Positions 5,693-5,838 of a stretch of DNA of 5,838 bases are shown piece by piece. Location of the stretch: assembly GCA_007135295.1 (NCBI GenBank), contig SLJD01000229.1:1-5838 (forward strand). Reading direction: 5' to 3'. The notes beneath the pieces are model-generated. The model made no database searches and was not told where the DNA came from. It saw nothing but the letters and a program-made list of their open reading frames with translations. Source of the stretch: Phycisphaerales bacterium (GTDB lineage Bacteria; Planctomycetota; Phycisphaerae; Phycisphaerales; SM1A02). Position numbers and translations under genes: made by a program. How positions within the stretch are numbered: the stretch's first letter is position 1; each line of letters begins with the position of its first letter.

Positions 5693-5838
5693 TCATGAGC
5701 CGCGACCCGAGTCAGACGGAGCCGGCGGGCCGGTTAGGGAAACGTCTGCCGCCGGTGGCGAGGCCGTCGGGGGCGGCTTGATCGGATGCGGCTGTGAATG
5801 CGGCGTTGGCGAAGGCCCCTGAGACTCCCGGGATTCCG
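5693..5838 (-). CDS. Possible C-terminal end of a proline-rich protein, truncated by window edge
   Basis: On the minus strand a frame is open from the window edge to TGA at 5695-5693 and would encode 47 residues rich in proline (13 of 47), serine and alanine, with PIKPPPTASPPAA in the middle. About 70 percent of its codons end in G or C, more than the adjacent spacer and less than the firm genes. Such a composition fits a disordered tail or linker, but a frame without stops in GC-rich DNA can also arise by chance. No domain is recognisable. If real, its promoterless neighbour downstream is separated by the 178-base leader region of the TPR/alpha-CTD gene. Confidence 0.3.
   Translation of the reverse strand, partial: ESRESQGPSPTPHSQPHPIKPPPTASPPAADVSLTGPPAPSDSGRGS

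Noticed and set aside
5550..5822. 90-codon plus-strand frame beginning near the AT-rich patch
   Set aside because: It starts with TTG without a ribosome site and encodes Arg-rich then Gly-rich sequence without similarity to anything I recognise. It shares the region with the promoter and the opposing proline-rich frame.

Overview
The window is a high-GC bacterial chromosome segment with tightly packed genes. The organism is most likely a planctomycete or a close relative. This is an inference from the GC-rich codon use and from a stand-alone protein that joins TPR repeats to two RNA polymerase alpha-CTD modules, an architecture I associate with that phylum. No rRNA, tRNA, CRISPR array, insertion sequence or phage gene was seen.

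Left part, + strand: the window opens inside a GT4-type glycosyltransferase gene, of which only the C-terminal 134 residues are visible. A 222-base gap follows that contains an AT-richer patch with repeated short words. Then comes a complete 669-residue biosynthetic arginine decarboxylase (speA), which makes agmatine, the entry point to polyamines.

Middle part, - strand, convergent with speA: an XdhC/CoxI-family molybdoenzyme maturation protein is followed, with only one base between stop and start, by a MocA-like cytidylyl/nucleotidyl transferase. The two genes look like a translationally coupled pair serving molybdenum cofactor maturation. No molybdoenzyme gene is visible in the window. The MocA-like protein has an unusually long segment in its nucleotide-binding signature loop.

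Right part, - strand: a 308-residue protein carries about three TPR repeats and then two alpha-CTD helix-hairpin-helix domains. It has a well-spaced candidate sigma70-type promoter flanked by two TTGAA(A)CAA inverted repeats. Upstream of it, running off the window edge, is the possible C-terminal end of a proline-rich reading frame. The TPR/double alpha-CTD gene is the most interesting item: it resembles a detached, duplicated DNA- and activator-contacting part of RNA polymerase joined to a protein-interaction scaffold. The two copies differ in which DNA-contact residues they keep.
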